64,000 bases of DNA from an uncultured Prevotellaceae bacterium (GCA_947167455.1 CAMVIB010000007.1:1-64000); one strand, 5' to 3'; shown: positions 32,701-38,873, numbered from the stretch's first letter. Made by a program: numbers and translations. Notes: generated by a model from the letters alone, not told the origin.

Positions 32701-35700
32701 CTCGGTGCTGAACACCATGCCGGTGTTGGCCAGGGCTGTCCGTTCAGCATCTGTGCTGTTGAAGGTGTATGGGATATAGACCGTCGTGGCATCAGCACTC
32801 ATGGAGGTAATCTCCTGTGTGCAGGCCCGGTCGCGGTAGTACTTCGTTGACAGGGTGCAGCCCACGCGCTGGAACTTCGTGCGGTTGGGCAGGCTGAGCG
32901 TCTGGTCTGCCACATAAGACACAACCACTGTCTCCACCGGTGCATCGGTCGTTCCCTGCCGCACGATGGCATAGGTGACGAAGGGCAGGAACTCCATCTT
33001 GCGGGCAGCATCGGTGAAGTTGCTGAGGCGGACGAGGTTATTGTTGTTTGCACCCAGATAGTAATTCGTGCCATTGCCGTAAGGTGTGCCGTCGGGCTTC
33101 AGGGCCAGCATCTCGTAGCCGCCGGTGCTGTTGGCGAAGATGGCAAACGACGTGATGTCGAGCGTCTGACTGGTCTGTCCTTCACGGAACAGCCTGGCAT
33201 ACGGCTCACTGTTGTACATCGACAGGTGATACTTCGGGTCCTTGACGCTGTAGATCTTGATGTTGTAGGGGTCGTTGCCTGCCAGCAGCCAGCGGCCGTT
33301 CTGCTCGGCCAGCGTGTAGCCATTTGAGGTAAGTGTTGACTCGTCCCATGCATAGGTGGACCAGTCGGTGTCCATGTCGCCCGTGAGCGCCGCATTGCTG
33401 TTGTTCTTGCGGTCAACGCAGTAGAGGGCGCTGTTGATGCGGATGTTGTATTGCGACACCTTGTCGAGCTTCACTGCCGCCGTGGCAGCATTGTACTCGT
33501 AGGTGACGTAGATGTCGGTGACGCCAGCGGGCACGTCCGTGTTCTCCGTCAGTTCGTAGGTGCTGCTGGGGTTGAGGAAGGCGCTGGTGCCACTTGTCGA
33601 GGCAAAGGCTTCGGCGCGGTAGTATCGGAAGTTTGTGGCCAGCGGACTGCGTAGCGTGGCGGGCAGGGATACTGTTCCCGTAGTGGAGATAACGCTGATG
33701 ACTTCCTTGCGGTTGGAGGTGCCCTGGCCATTGTCACCAAGGTTCACCAGGTGGTAGGTGACAGGTGGAGCCAACTGTTGCAGGTCGGTCTGAACGACTT
33801 CGGCCGATGCTTTCGTGTCGTGCCTTGGGTAGTCGCTGCTGAAACGTAGATACCGATAGTTACCATCAATGTAGGCTGCACCGTCGGGTTGGATGGCCAT
33901 CAGTTCGTAGTCTCCGTTGTCGTTGGTGTCGGCAGTGGTGGGCATCAGTGCATAGTGATCCACCTCTGTCGTGAAAGAGTTCCCGTCCTTGACAATAAAA
34001 GTGTAAACGTCTCCCTTGCGGCAGAGGTAGTAGCCATAGGTGTCGGTTTCATAATAGTAGGAGTACAGCCTGACGTTGTATGGGTCGTTGCCCTTGAGCA
34101 GCCACTGGTAGTGAAGGTCGCTCTTCAGAGTGGCATCATCAATGCCAGCGTTGTAGTCGGTGCGGTCGCCTCCTCCACCGCCGTTGCCGCTGATGTTGTC
34201 GCGGGCACAGAGGTGGCGGCTTTGGTTTTTGATGAGTGTGGCACGCGAGCCGTCGAGTTTCAGTGCTGCCGTGGACGCGTCGTAAGTGTAGGTGACGTAA
34301 ACATCATCCACATCGCTGCCTAAGGTGGCACCTTCAGTCCACTTGTCGCTGCTGCCAGTGTTTATAGTGTAATTGCCGGAAGCATCAGTGCTGACAGCAC
34401 TTGCGCCGTAGTACTGAAACTCGCTGACCAGCGGACTTCTAAAGTCTGCTCGAAGGCTGGCTGTAAGCGTGCCGTCGTTGAGGGCTTGATAACTGATAAC
34501 CTCCCTGCGTCCACTGGTGCCAACGCCATCGGTTCCAAGGTTTATCAGATGGAAGGTGGTGGTCGAAGCGGTGGCCACGGTGATGGTCAACTGGGAATCG
34601 TTGTCATTATGCTGACAATTCCATACACGCGAGGCCGACACCGGATTGTCGTCGTGGATATAGTGGTGCTGTTGTGTGTGAGCATCACCGCCATTGTAGT
34701 ATTGCGGACTGCCGTCTTTTTCCGGGTACTCGTATGCGGCAATCAGTTGCCATGTGGTTTTTCCTGACGCTTGGGTCAAGATGAATCGTTGGAACGACAT
34801 GCCGGCATTGGCGGTTGTTCCGTCAACTTGGCATGACAGTGGAGCGGCTTTGTTGTTTGCCTTTTGGAGTTCCGTTTGTCCTGCAGGCTTGACGCCCGTC
34901 AGCACGTAGTCGGTCTGGGTCTTATCTACCTCTCGGTTAGAGATCTTGATGTTGTAGGGGTCGGGGTGGCCTTGTTTGTCAGGCACAGCATAGAGTTTCC
35001 ACTTGTAACTATTCAGGCCGATGCCGCCGCCGTCGATAGTTGAGGCTATGGGCAGTGATGCGTCGCCGGTATTGACATACATATACTTGGTGCCAGCCTT
35101 GATGTTATACCACGTGCCGCCCGTAAGGTCAAGGGCTGTGGCTGACCCGCTGTATGCCTGGTAGTCATAGCGCACGTAGTAGGTCTTGTCAGTGGTGACA
35201 AGCGTGTTCACGTCGGTGATGGCGTTTGTCGTGATGTTATTGCTCGCGTCTGCCTGAGCATCTGTCAGCGATTCGTAGTACCTGTAGTTGGTGGCATAAG
35301 GGCTTTTCAGTTTGTCGGGTATTCCTTTGCCGTTGTACTGCCAGTTGGTGACTCTTTCTCCCTGTCCGTTGATGATGATATAGACGGAGTTTGCCGCCCA
35401 CGCTTCATTCACCACGCTCCCCACCGCCATCAGCAGCAGGAAAAACACACGAAGGGCTGCTGACCGAATCAGCTTCGAGTCATCTCCGAACCATCTCCGA
35501 ACCATCTTCGAGCCTTCCCGGTGTTTATGCGCCGTTTCCTTGGCTATAATATCTTGTCCGTTCACGTTCATTGCCATATCTGTTGTCACGAGGTTGTAAG
35601 CATGCACACGTCGCTGAACGGTTCGGTTACCTTCTTTTCGAACCGTCAAGTAATCCTTGACAGTTGATTCTTCTGCCAGTTCGCCTTCAGCGAAGATATT

Positions 35701-35910
35701 TTTGATGTGCAGGCTGATATTTTGTTTAGTTGCATTAAACAGTTCCGTCATCTGCTGCTGCGTGAGCCATACGGTATCGTCCTCCAAGCGCACTTCGAGG
35801 CGCACGGTCTCGTCGGGCTGGTAGAGGACAATCTCGCCCTGCGGCTGCGTCGCGTCATGTGTGTCGCTATGCCGGATGGCTTTCATGCCGCTGTCTGTCA
35901 TAATGTTCAT
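17800..35910 (-). CDS. Giant modular surface protein (about 6036 aa) with RhuM-like N-terminal domain and T9SS-like C-terminal segment
   Basis: Single uninterrupted frame; N-term GEIVLYQPDETVRLEVRLEDDTVWLTQQQMTELFNATKQNISLHIKNIFAEGELAEESTVKDYLTV (RhuM-like), internal signal peptide MVRRWFGDDSKLIRSAALRVFFLLLMAVGSVVNEAWA at 35505, about 16 modules with SPL..YRYY / YVRYDY / GNDPYxxK motifs, C-term GVYDLAGRLVRSRESVLNGTWRRNLPPGMYIVNGRQVTVGR. Confidence 0.85.
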   Translation of the reverse strand: MNIMTDSGMKAIRHSDTHDATQPQGEIVLYQPDETVRLEVRLEDDTVWLTQQQMTELFNATKQNISLHIKNIFAEGELAEESTVKDYLTVRKEGNRTVQRRVHAYNLVTTDMAMNVNGQDIIAKETAHKHREGSKMVRRWFGDDSKLIRSAALRVFFLLLMAVGSVVNEAWAANSVYIIINGQGERVTNWQYNGKGIPDKLKSPYATNYRYYESLTDAQADASNNITTNAITDVNTLVTTDKTYYVRYDYQAYSGSATALDLTGGTWYNIKAGTKYMYVNTGDASLPIASTIDGGGIGLNSYKWKLYAVPDKQGHPDPYNIKISNREVDKTQTDYVLTGVKPAGQTELQKANNKAAPLSCQVDGTTANAGMSFQRFILTQASGKTTWQLIAAYEYPEKDGSPQYYNGGDAHTQQHHYIHDDNPVSASRVWNCQHNDNDSQLTITVATASTTTFHLINLGTDGVGTSGRREVISYQALNDGTLTASLRADFRSPLVSEFQYYGASAVSTDASGNYTINTGSSDKWTEGATLGSDVDDVYVTYTYDASTAALKLDGSRATLIKNQSRHLCARDNISGNGGGGGDRTDYNAGIDDATLKSDLHYQWLLKGNDPYNVRLYSYYYETDTYGYYLCRKGDVYTFIVKDGNSFTTEVDHYALMPTTADTNDNGDYELMAIQPDGAAYIDGNYRYLRFSSDYPRHDTKASAEVVQTDLQQLAPPVTYHLVNLGDNGQGTSNRKEVISVISTTGTVSLPATLRSPLATNFRYYRAEAFASTSGTSAFLNPSSTYELTENTDVPAGVTDIYVTYEYNAATAAVKLDKVSQYNIRINSALYCVDRKNNSNAALTGDMDTDWSTYAWDESTLTSNGYTLAEQNGRWLLAGNDPYNIKIYSVKDPKYHLSMYNSEPYARLFREGQTSQTLDITSFAIFANSTGGYEMLALKPDGTPYGNGTNYYLGANNNNLVRLSNFTDAARKMEFLPFVTYAIVRQGTTDAPVETVVVSYVADQTLSLPNRTKFQRVGCTLSTKYYRDRACTQEITSMSADATTVYIPYTFNSTDAERTALANTGMVFSTESDPVWLNLIVNNRFETYDSSHNQLRTDNGSNLNKVSDYDYVNPAAQFAFIGDPYAFKVYSRSSSKYAYLDGTANETTVSGTVRFADAPSDELSTWAIIPGYKSSTTFQVMLNGHSNVSTRAFWNPSGGGTPIVMWTVENRSDNNAWVVPIRNLDYQWHIVNKQNSLLSKLTAKSDAATTLWSTFPGVLKSPMIADSESNYKFFNTQAEAYAYTTDGTATGAITTWGDVTGTDIYVGYRYNPDNAPDGSLDLSGDTWYLVYYNKSESTQCYAIRSFDNSTGNLHNYYHWRSNASPQTKLDKIDCFLWKLTGDDPYGFQMTNKSSNSTLRFNKTATSWYINSSYPDDGNDRFFLHKDASGNWNIGQVSPNYNTGEWNYIRWLGTNDKDNDSNNLQLQANDTNANNIYESDRAYQDLTIETFKLNYTYNIVDNEGRIAIKYTERQEVGQTLGYNSIPEAIRSPYIEDETLTFYDTFTENDLSTLAGLLTITPSVPDANIYVRYTTDRLSAKPLHLTGSRSFKMQVNGDYINNHGGSFTHQNTDPGDQTSSFLWNVLGNDPYAVKVRNVGDNTKFFTYNTTTPALTLAADGDDTRFILMRHTSATNPAETELMAATGADLAVANYYSVGRTTGDNDVSVFANTKYEHGYDQLTVLLTPVVLDITYRVIDKQNKIVLEVPADNPELGLPAEWKSPLVAADGYHYWAESNFTKTGNTYTLREAQTEISSTSASTDGYIYVTYDVITDADDANYVDLNPDVTDYKERVRRVANDTSTPMVRNAANFGTMYMLEFLNGVPDYLENGGDEVETFTTKPVYPYNNGDGQMYIYGSDRWNTQSTAGASTRTRWPWYLLAVNNDPYHVMVTSWQNTHARAENGTTTNYYGFLRTYYNTTINQVITTTVSDDPKETTDATHGDPSAVPTEYMLLGQKDAYKLMTTEEVNGSHQTVNSFEQYWKTYETVTSKNTYTLPAMNPNLSHAQDAGTLHSYGAWVNARPDIGGGSRSFEYRNHWYQTISMGDGTFKLNPTEIDAVLVLTDNHGWEVMRHPIAKYSETTKYESVKQFLRKYDSPMVSQYRFYGYRTAPKMPGYHKYTLAEGDLAGTASSLAAYPEKYNGGALVDLYVSYDVKPEYADAYTGAATEAATSVNYPFLIRQDGHLAKTDNGKDIAFEDATATIDANDVSSLGENDHPELYWYLKPNFDIDTEMGYEYDVEDENHQVISKEATNAAYHTDGKSGFDPYNIQIYNKQYTSAYFTTDASAAGTENHQYMVTTTPAGNGRLSLGGTPSEKFTTLIPDYDSRTLHITNATFMAVQDVNGNMRLMPRFDHSHVVSDFGTLVTPADARPADDKEHSQTTWLLRPDIYTYVIVDNEGREALRYQTISTGAPSIPTQFCSPLATNFKYYKEVTLENEITTSYSEATGITDKTVYVHYDYNREADTQGLLQGTWLTTQLNGTDVQYNGGITTGTKNAANAAWQWRLLHSSGDTPDPYAVKLYTNADGLTNPMGTSTLAGGSVTASASATYPRFVLLSHKGTPNAYALAVAGAQDAANYYFLNGTSWPATTTLESGYASAINLSSALSSDATKLTFTADITPTNIRYKIVTLSGQIALTGDSLALASGKPSMPYYMRSPMMSQADDTYSYYAGVSESGGKYTAVNPTTTLNNLDVEDGKSVVYVRYDYDKSRKAVTYFGGLVNNYITDAPLDLSGQVSYVLSLGGGHIWQQVNTSSDQVTLRSNGDDMYRESDRWRKRSLWLLKGNDPYEVQFVNPEYSSTKVFASQEASTANTITNDDMTHKIATKMVEPDDTDYPYQTFMILKGANNNDPLKLFVTGHDDMFISESGSLYAWKDRLNYKARTDKKSEPTSRGNGQYIRFGYRPNIVFHVITNDGQEAVWANSVRASEYNKTEFRLPEYVQSPLLTATDYRYYTKATWDGSKWTVDESSLVPSTITTAAQAAAERIGEVWVRYTYDPETSPYMIASDIDDSNEMRVNFTNAKGLDLSGNTWYNMSAMQSDWGTKHGKVLGFDSGNKMQQQDVSTAKHGVSNKKFLWRMEGNDPYAIRLVNASEIDKCLSINSGNNIEMATYGTSGLRFQTFMLLNAVGTDNEEGDFKDGYPLRRWSALFGTGTEYASSTYSGGNLQIFGMIPLAYTTPSATTSTNYPNGLRATNIRMTGDDGDESKQNFPALMFNGIGSTAIYCLEFTKAPVSRKYHYHAYNTEKREWTWDVILEHDFLAPLVLEDQIARLYSKYEQEYLTSGATTAGIFKTRTELEALNNAQFYSNEAMTERVYDSNSATYDIYPEIGEDDVCDIYFKYQPMTNSEIAALTGTEETNFRWSTEEQITADVATHQANHSLYGTEDDGTTPLMKASWQFMVLDTDAAFTNSSDDTTVGKQYFLRHEDDGTVAWMNNGYQLYADQKGDNGRTLDDDTTAPSRNYKQWSYNRVAEYFKDGENEEFREGRWLWAFTGDPYNLNVVNFEARAGIVATSEGAYHLAPDAATVTAYRDSISDESHTYPVMTRTELAAIAATPTSTEASTTEAAIAKRGSWGLAVGSTKYPGEATFALVSNSAYRLADTDDPDQLYWQMTTPASGTGHVQLALRTTDRTNAIRTLPYEPMAYQDVVLTIRRMDDCVQDADGTKGTGTKAVYYAQEDRMFCEGDVIDNGGDKFPTQARRQFCNYKFYTDQFVTPGTEYTVWDASRLNVNDISTNPNTSELEAQGRYLEKAKRIGGSERWMQSVYVGYEVTTDMFITPGNEPTNTTLFATEEEQEAELERMIRENDHVYFMDFPGASWTYGNVRHDYTAHAYYRADAAKDVFKDYTGHATGDNLTHHYHTDPDRMYSQPENLKWYFVGDPYNLQVFCARPDLLGQNLSRIIQHTIKPGNVTAVDDGGANTPDNSGIHPGCTQWQFVHDCVQLHPQNDETLDDRMYLARRNKQTGELEYYPNPNRTHRLYTKFHWEVMCPATGDDERDTKEFALRYVDEETQLSYRGVYYYLHHGYDKSYTEEVEGQDLTWKYQVDLKYDAGNATVMEKSKYIGYHTANEAGCAIRLVQPARVYIDVHANNATDSQGNTLSDPVVHDELTEYFGVGETLTDMPAHLKREFATYNNLHFRNGADNLSSNTLTLTLDPSSAVSHGNTAVKEHTCLSGYTDNYVFKLDVNYSPQDGIFSTYDQSSGELTAPKWFDIRVANRWLYYDVNGALSKVASSESTQKQVVSKYNGNTPIRSKGYHWALVGDPYSLKVVNRRIYEDALLTDNTENEGWLTMAASTSAIGKYASGTQYLKMGAYAEAEDFAFQQSRTYYRQQSNGVETVRPVTDADGNPVYDIFLRIDDKKSTGYSTDDGTTKSDETTDLDATTYDANHWNATNDYSFIYMLDERTNMGQNGDGAYRYDFTRLGDYAWFIQRQHTLYVEPNTNQNYDRYTSASDIKSAYVRTVDDDHDEIENDCFDAHIRVYNTDGQLMHETSQIEVRYTDLARGITFDKVIPAEVKRFGCTYRAYLTCNVSGTKASAFADEITASTEVTQNFLDGHWTAAKTTGEANQRRHVDIYLTYTVSDNVTVDGTAGVNFAAFFTDQMAAARDEYAWVNSYYGWKETYRVSGSTVTIPVEVPDYDSPILNEDGLIVGYKTKTTYQTIEQGGTANNVDVRGYLNVKTTGDDRATGAGRAFGDERQRYDDGTNNDPNRASDQKWAFVGDPYNFELKNYALYQTDGAATTLTGSSPLTTSTTATTATHWTLKVGSDGTPYLALLSDDTNREVGTIVSYATFDRARNGQDLVWTRQFLYLTGGETVDPTGQAMNANGAHPFYLVALNSYASVLVYHLIIGHQHQQYNVSGLSSVTGIDGADNPNGLTTEQLATLQKHIDEIAHYNTLRTNAGGASVKATSLRDIVSYPIEDYSVTRVGVGNALTVPWYMRRQFCKYQFYQMKVEERVKITQGETAADNGVEDYTDSKALHDSNTNAYLLDAAGKRYYYVWKQVKDTDDNSDGTNDREAHDDTKVTKVEPWFQDRKVTIAVVYDVDEQQFRFSDIGRRTTAWYTMLNKHTETVDVTDDEGHTMTLDHPMAGLMNFSYKDGIGARLDRSVHYTNNYLWAPVGDPYGFVLHNRYATVNGTGWRNIVVTTPDWLPTREWVTNGTQNWFSDEGYSPFQLGDLTKQNLKANGQKLTYTNATDHGISFYEGRVVHQHRTTGRDTDGANNAVYEMMTTNSNTDGTFLMHPTADYINPKDANFNGFYVTHTIDEHKNHELVLTLMDAATARNNDEANWKLETTPEQLLPYFQRSGYVGGLKPEIAATSTAQAYQTQLEQYVTGGSLYGQTPPFALLDNARKLVYSGKFLDNNGQWIIYDPERDNLYYANADGTINTGLGVSGYVATDIDEASDVLKGSFCSNNLQPLEQGYYRIEAFSREALDADGNDLKGDGSGLKGITGPRFISGYRHLTEQTCTENATHAGTGRWLHFYETDEANRTISTFAELQDKISASNDADRSLLDHPAMAGNIDIPAAEYDAATIFHFNPVEGDPYQRWTFATQGLTVAGYPDVEGPSAAESGNGYTRMISPTETPAATDNTKFRIDDIGGTAVTIRSLDAEYDSDKSSTWRTDVGKNIQTNYLCIDAHHRYRITMHTDNEMKEIGDHASHGYHGIQDTKWMLKPVQDRATADPFRHDMPLRLELFKGGVKDEDLEQVEGNYDDNYYASLYVPFDSRLTQTTANAFTYTGPATPGETMNMKSLSTLTDMGNGQYIPAEWPVIVRSTRPTIVGNDATDHAKDVSHGSGSNKYYVELFIPDSRPNDAISGYDAVGGKLSGKYLEQDLGAIASGHRIMVFGLPMQGTGSGDSFTPVSSFAHDYTKRVGVYRNYNWAREQYPNANAHGTGVATAEQRKESYVLANKAYFDYDTTSPSPAPARHYIPMRFDDDDLPPSDPDGDAADTTDTSHITGVYDLAGRLVRSRESVLNGTWRRNLPPGMYIVNGRQVTVGR

Positions 35911-35970
35911 TTCATTGTGGGGTTGGTATCTGCGCGCACGTATGCTTACGCGTGCGCGTACACTTGAGTG

Positions 35971-36002
35971 CAAAACTATAAAGTTTTGGCCACATGACCA
36001 AA
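35971..36002 (-). promoter_or_regulatory. Bacteroidetes promoter for the giant ORF (TTTG-N20-TAGTTTTG)
   Basis: Minus strand TTTGGTCATGTGGCCAAAACTTTATAGTTTTG; -33 at 36002-35999, -7 at 35978-35971, ATG at 35910. Confidence 0.75.
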
Positions 36003-36174
36003 CTTTTACGGCTTTCTGTACTTTTTTTAACACAAAATAATGACAAAGCTGTGCTTTTTGATGCCTATGGGTCCGAAAAGCATGGTCTGTGTGTGCCTAA
36101 CGTGGGTGGTTACGCAGGCGTCGGCGCTGCTCTTGGCTTTATGCTTCATGCCTGATGATGCACGTAACATCCCC

Positions 36175-36245
36175 TAGGGGAGTTAGGTAACTCGCCTAGG
36201 GGAGTTAGGTAACTCGCCTAGGGGAGTTAGGTAACTCCCCTAGGG
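36175..36245. repeat. 22-bp palindromic tandem repeat (CCTAGGGGAGTTAGGTAACTCG), about 3 units
   Basis: Direct reading; nested palindromes CCTAGG and GAGTTAggTAACTC. Confidence 0.9.
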
Positions 36246-36370
36246 GCTTGTCGCGCCACCTTCATGGGATGTCGCCATCGCGCCAAGGCGGCACCACCTT
36301 GCAATGATGTCGGCAGACGACGTGCATGTGAGTGGGTGGGGGGTATCGGTCTGATGCGATAAAAAAATTT

Positions 36371-36627
36371 TGATTATCCGCAATCATACCACCAAAGAGA
36401 CCGCAACGCGGTCTTCGCTATGGTAACCGAGGGTACGAGCGTAGCGAGCACCCCCGGATAACAAGCTCTATAGAGGCAAGCACTCTGAAAGAGTGCCCGA
36501 ACAGCGTAATGGGCGACCCCTTCAGGGTCGATGTTCCCCTTTTTGTCCCTATCCGGGGGTACTGCGCACCCCCGGTTATTGAGAGGAGACGCTTCCAGCG
36601 TCTTGGTGGTACGATTGCGGATAATCA
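36371..36627. mobile_element. MITE-like element with 25-bp terminal inverted repeats (24/25 identical)
   Basis: TGATTATCCGCAATCATACCACCAA (36371-36395) versus reverse complement of 36603-36627; interior has several short hairpins, no credible gene. Confidence 0.65.
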
Positions 36628-36724
36628 TTAAAAAATTCGGGGCGAAGCCGCACATGGTGTGCGGGCTTCGCCCCGAAGAGAGAAACCAAGGCGGGGATGC
36701 CTCCTTGGCTAAAAGGGGAGAGGG

Positions 36725-38770
36725 TTAGGGTGTAACTGCCAGCTGAGTAATCTTCACAATAGTCGTGGAAACTACATTGCCGCCGTTTTTCTCTACAATG
36801 GTGACAGTGTTGTCAACGGTTGCCGCCGTTGAGTTGGCAGTCAGGGTGACGGTTGCCGTGGCATTGCCGCTGGCATCAATCGTTCCAGGGGTAAGGGTAA
36901 CTGCTGATGTGTTAGCGATTCCACCACCTGAGACATCAGTGCATTGGATGGTGTTGCCATTTGTAAGACCATAGAGGTTAATGGCAAACGAGGTGTTGGA
37001 GGCTGCGGTGTAGGTGGTAGCGGTCGTTCCGGCCTTTACGGTTGTGGAGGTGGCAGCACCCACGTTGATGGGCAGGTCGGTGTCGGTGACCACGAGGGTC
37101 TCGGTGGCATCGATAGTGCCATTGCCATTTGTATCGCCATTGACCTCCCAGTCGCTTACTGTGGCGGTGAACTTCACGCCCGTCAGGCCGAGGTGCAGGA
37201 GCAAGTTGTACTGCTTGTTCAGCTCAACAGCTTCCGAGAAGGAAACGACCTTGCTGATGGTCTGTGAGACCTGAGAATATGCTCCAGCCAGCTTGTTGTC
37301 GACCGTGCGGACGAGGTAGGTGATGGTGATGGTCAGTTCGGGATACGTGCCGGGGATGAACACCAGGGGGGCAGCCTCGCTATCATAGACATTCTTTGCC
37401 GTTGTGAGGACACCCTCGGGCAGGCCGTTCCAGCCTGCTGCTGTAGCAGCTGGAGGCGTCGTTGGTTCGGCAATCGTAGTGTTCAGCTTGCCATTGCTTC
37501 CTGCGGTATTGATGGTGTGGGTGGTTTCGGCTGCATCGCCTACGGTGGCTGTCGTGTTGGAGGATTCAGTATTCAGCTTCCAGACACCGGTTGCCAGGTT
37601 CAGTGTACCTTCCTGACTCTTGAGATAGGTCTTGGTGTAACCCGTATCACCGGGTTTTTTGCCGCCATTTTCCACGAGCGCCTTGGCCTGAATCGTGATA
37701 TTGGACACCGTAACCTTTGTCTCGCTGTTGTTGAACGTGCCGCCTTTCTCAGCGCCCTTCATGTCGTCGATGTCGAGGACGACCATGAGACCGTGGGTGG
37801 TGTTACCCGTGAGCGTGGAATAGACTTCAGAGCCGCCCACCTTAGCCAGTGCGTGCTTGAAGGCAAATTCCACAGTGCCGTCGGTCTTCTGCTTGGTGAG
37901 GTCGGCATTGAGCTTGTAGCCATCAGCGGTCGTTTGGCCTGCATCTGTCCAATGGGGACGGATTGCTTTTTTATAGGTGTCAGCTGCGGCAGAGTTATCA
38001 AAGGCAACACCAGCATTGCCAGAGCCTAAGACATTTTTACCTGTTGAGCCATAGGTGCCCCAGAGGAGGTCAACGATGTCATTGCCACTGGTTGCAACGA
38101 TGTACTTGACTGTGGGGTCGCCTGTTTCGGCATTTGCCGAGACGTCTGTCTTACCATTGATAGCCACGATACCAGATGTGGTAGCGGTAATGGGAAGTGA
38201 TACGTAAGGAGCGTAAGCGAAGAAGCTCACATTACCCTTGCCAGTGCCACCCTTGGCGGGGTTGTTGCCTTGGTCGTTGTCTGCATCGTCCACGGCAGTC
38301 CCGTTTGCAAAGTCATTGGGCCAGTACTTCACGGGAGCATAGGTCCAGCCTGTGACGTAGTTGGCATCTTTGTTTGTCTGGCTCCACCAGATCTGCTCGT
38401 TGAACATGAAGTTGGCTGCCGAGTTGCTGGCGGCAGCTCCTGTCTCGCCTGTGTAAGTTCCGCCTTGGAACTGACCATAGGTCTTGTCTCCCGTGTAGAA
38501 GGCAAAGACACCGAAGCCATAGTTTTTTGCATTCGTTTCATTCCAAGTTGTGTTACCGTCAAGCCCAAGACCTTGGAGAGCGGTGGTGTTAAGTGTGCCT
38601 GCCTGTCCTGCTCGTGTGACCGGTGTATTTCCCATGTACGTGCCGAACTGGATGGCATTGCTTTGTTGTGCCTCGATGACATCTTGTGCTGTGTTGAAGC
38701 CGATGTCGTCGGATGTGCAGCTTGCGAGCGCGAATGCTGCAAGCGCAGTTGCGAAATAGAACTTTTTCAT
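36725..38770 (-). CDS. Fimbrillin family lipoprotein (major-subunit-like)
   Basis: MKKFYFATALAAFALASC lipobox; FGTYMGNTPVTRAG; DLTKQKTDGTVEFAFKHALAKVGGSEVYSTLTG, paralogue of 4437-6650. Confidence 0.85.
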   Translation of the reverse strand: MKKFYFATALAAFALASCTSDDIGFNTAQDVIEAQQSNAIQFGTYMGNTPVTRAGQAGTLNTTALQGLGLDGNTTWNETNAKNYGFGVFAFYTGDKTYGQFQGGTYTGETGAAASNSAANFMFNEQIWWSQTNKDANYVTGWTYAPVKYWPNDFANGTAVDDADNDQGNNPAKGGTGKGNVSFFAYAPYVSLPITATTSGIVAINGKTDVSANAETGDPTVKYIVATSGNDIVDLLWGTYGSTGKNVLGSGNAGVAFDNSAAADTYKKAIRPHWTDAGQTTADGYKLNADLTKQKTDGTVEFAFKHALAKVGGSEVYSTLTGNTTHGLMVVLDIDDMKGAEKGGTFNNSETKVTVSNITIQAKALVENGGKKPGDTGYTKTYLKSQEGTLNLATGVWKLNTESSNTTATVGDAAETTHTINTAGSNGKLNTTIAEPTTPPAATAAGWNGLPEGVLTTAKNVYDSEAAPLVFIPGTYPELTITITYLVRTVDNKLAGAYSQVSQTISKVVSFSEAVELNKQYNLLLHLGLTGVKFTATVSDWEVNGDTNGNGTIDATETLVVTDTDLPINVGAATSTTVKAGTTATTYTAASNTSFAINLYGLTNGNTIQCTDVSGGGIANTSAVTLTPGTIDASGNATATVTLTANSTAATVDNTVTIVEKNGGNVVSTTIVKITQLAVTP

Positions 38771-38873
38771 TTTGATTTTTAATTTAAGTGAAACATGAAG
38801 TGATTTGATTGTTGCTTGTGGCGTGGGTGGAAGAGAAACCCGTAGGGGTTACGTGTGTGGCGGGTCGGTGGCG

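Noticed and set aside
35911-36033. N-terminal extension of the giant ORF to 36033 given in the ORF track
   Set aside because: Contains the predicted promoter, so it would not be transcribed as coding sequence from it.
36374-36655. 93-aa minus-strand ORF
   Set aside because: Lies almost entirely in the MITE-like TIR element; translation is repeat-derived with no protein-like signature.
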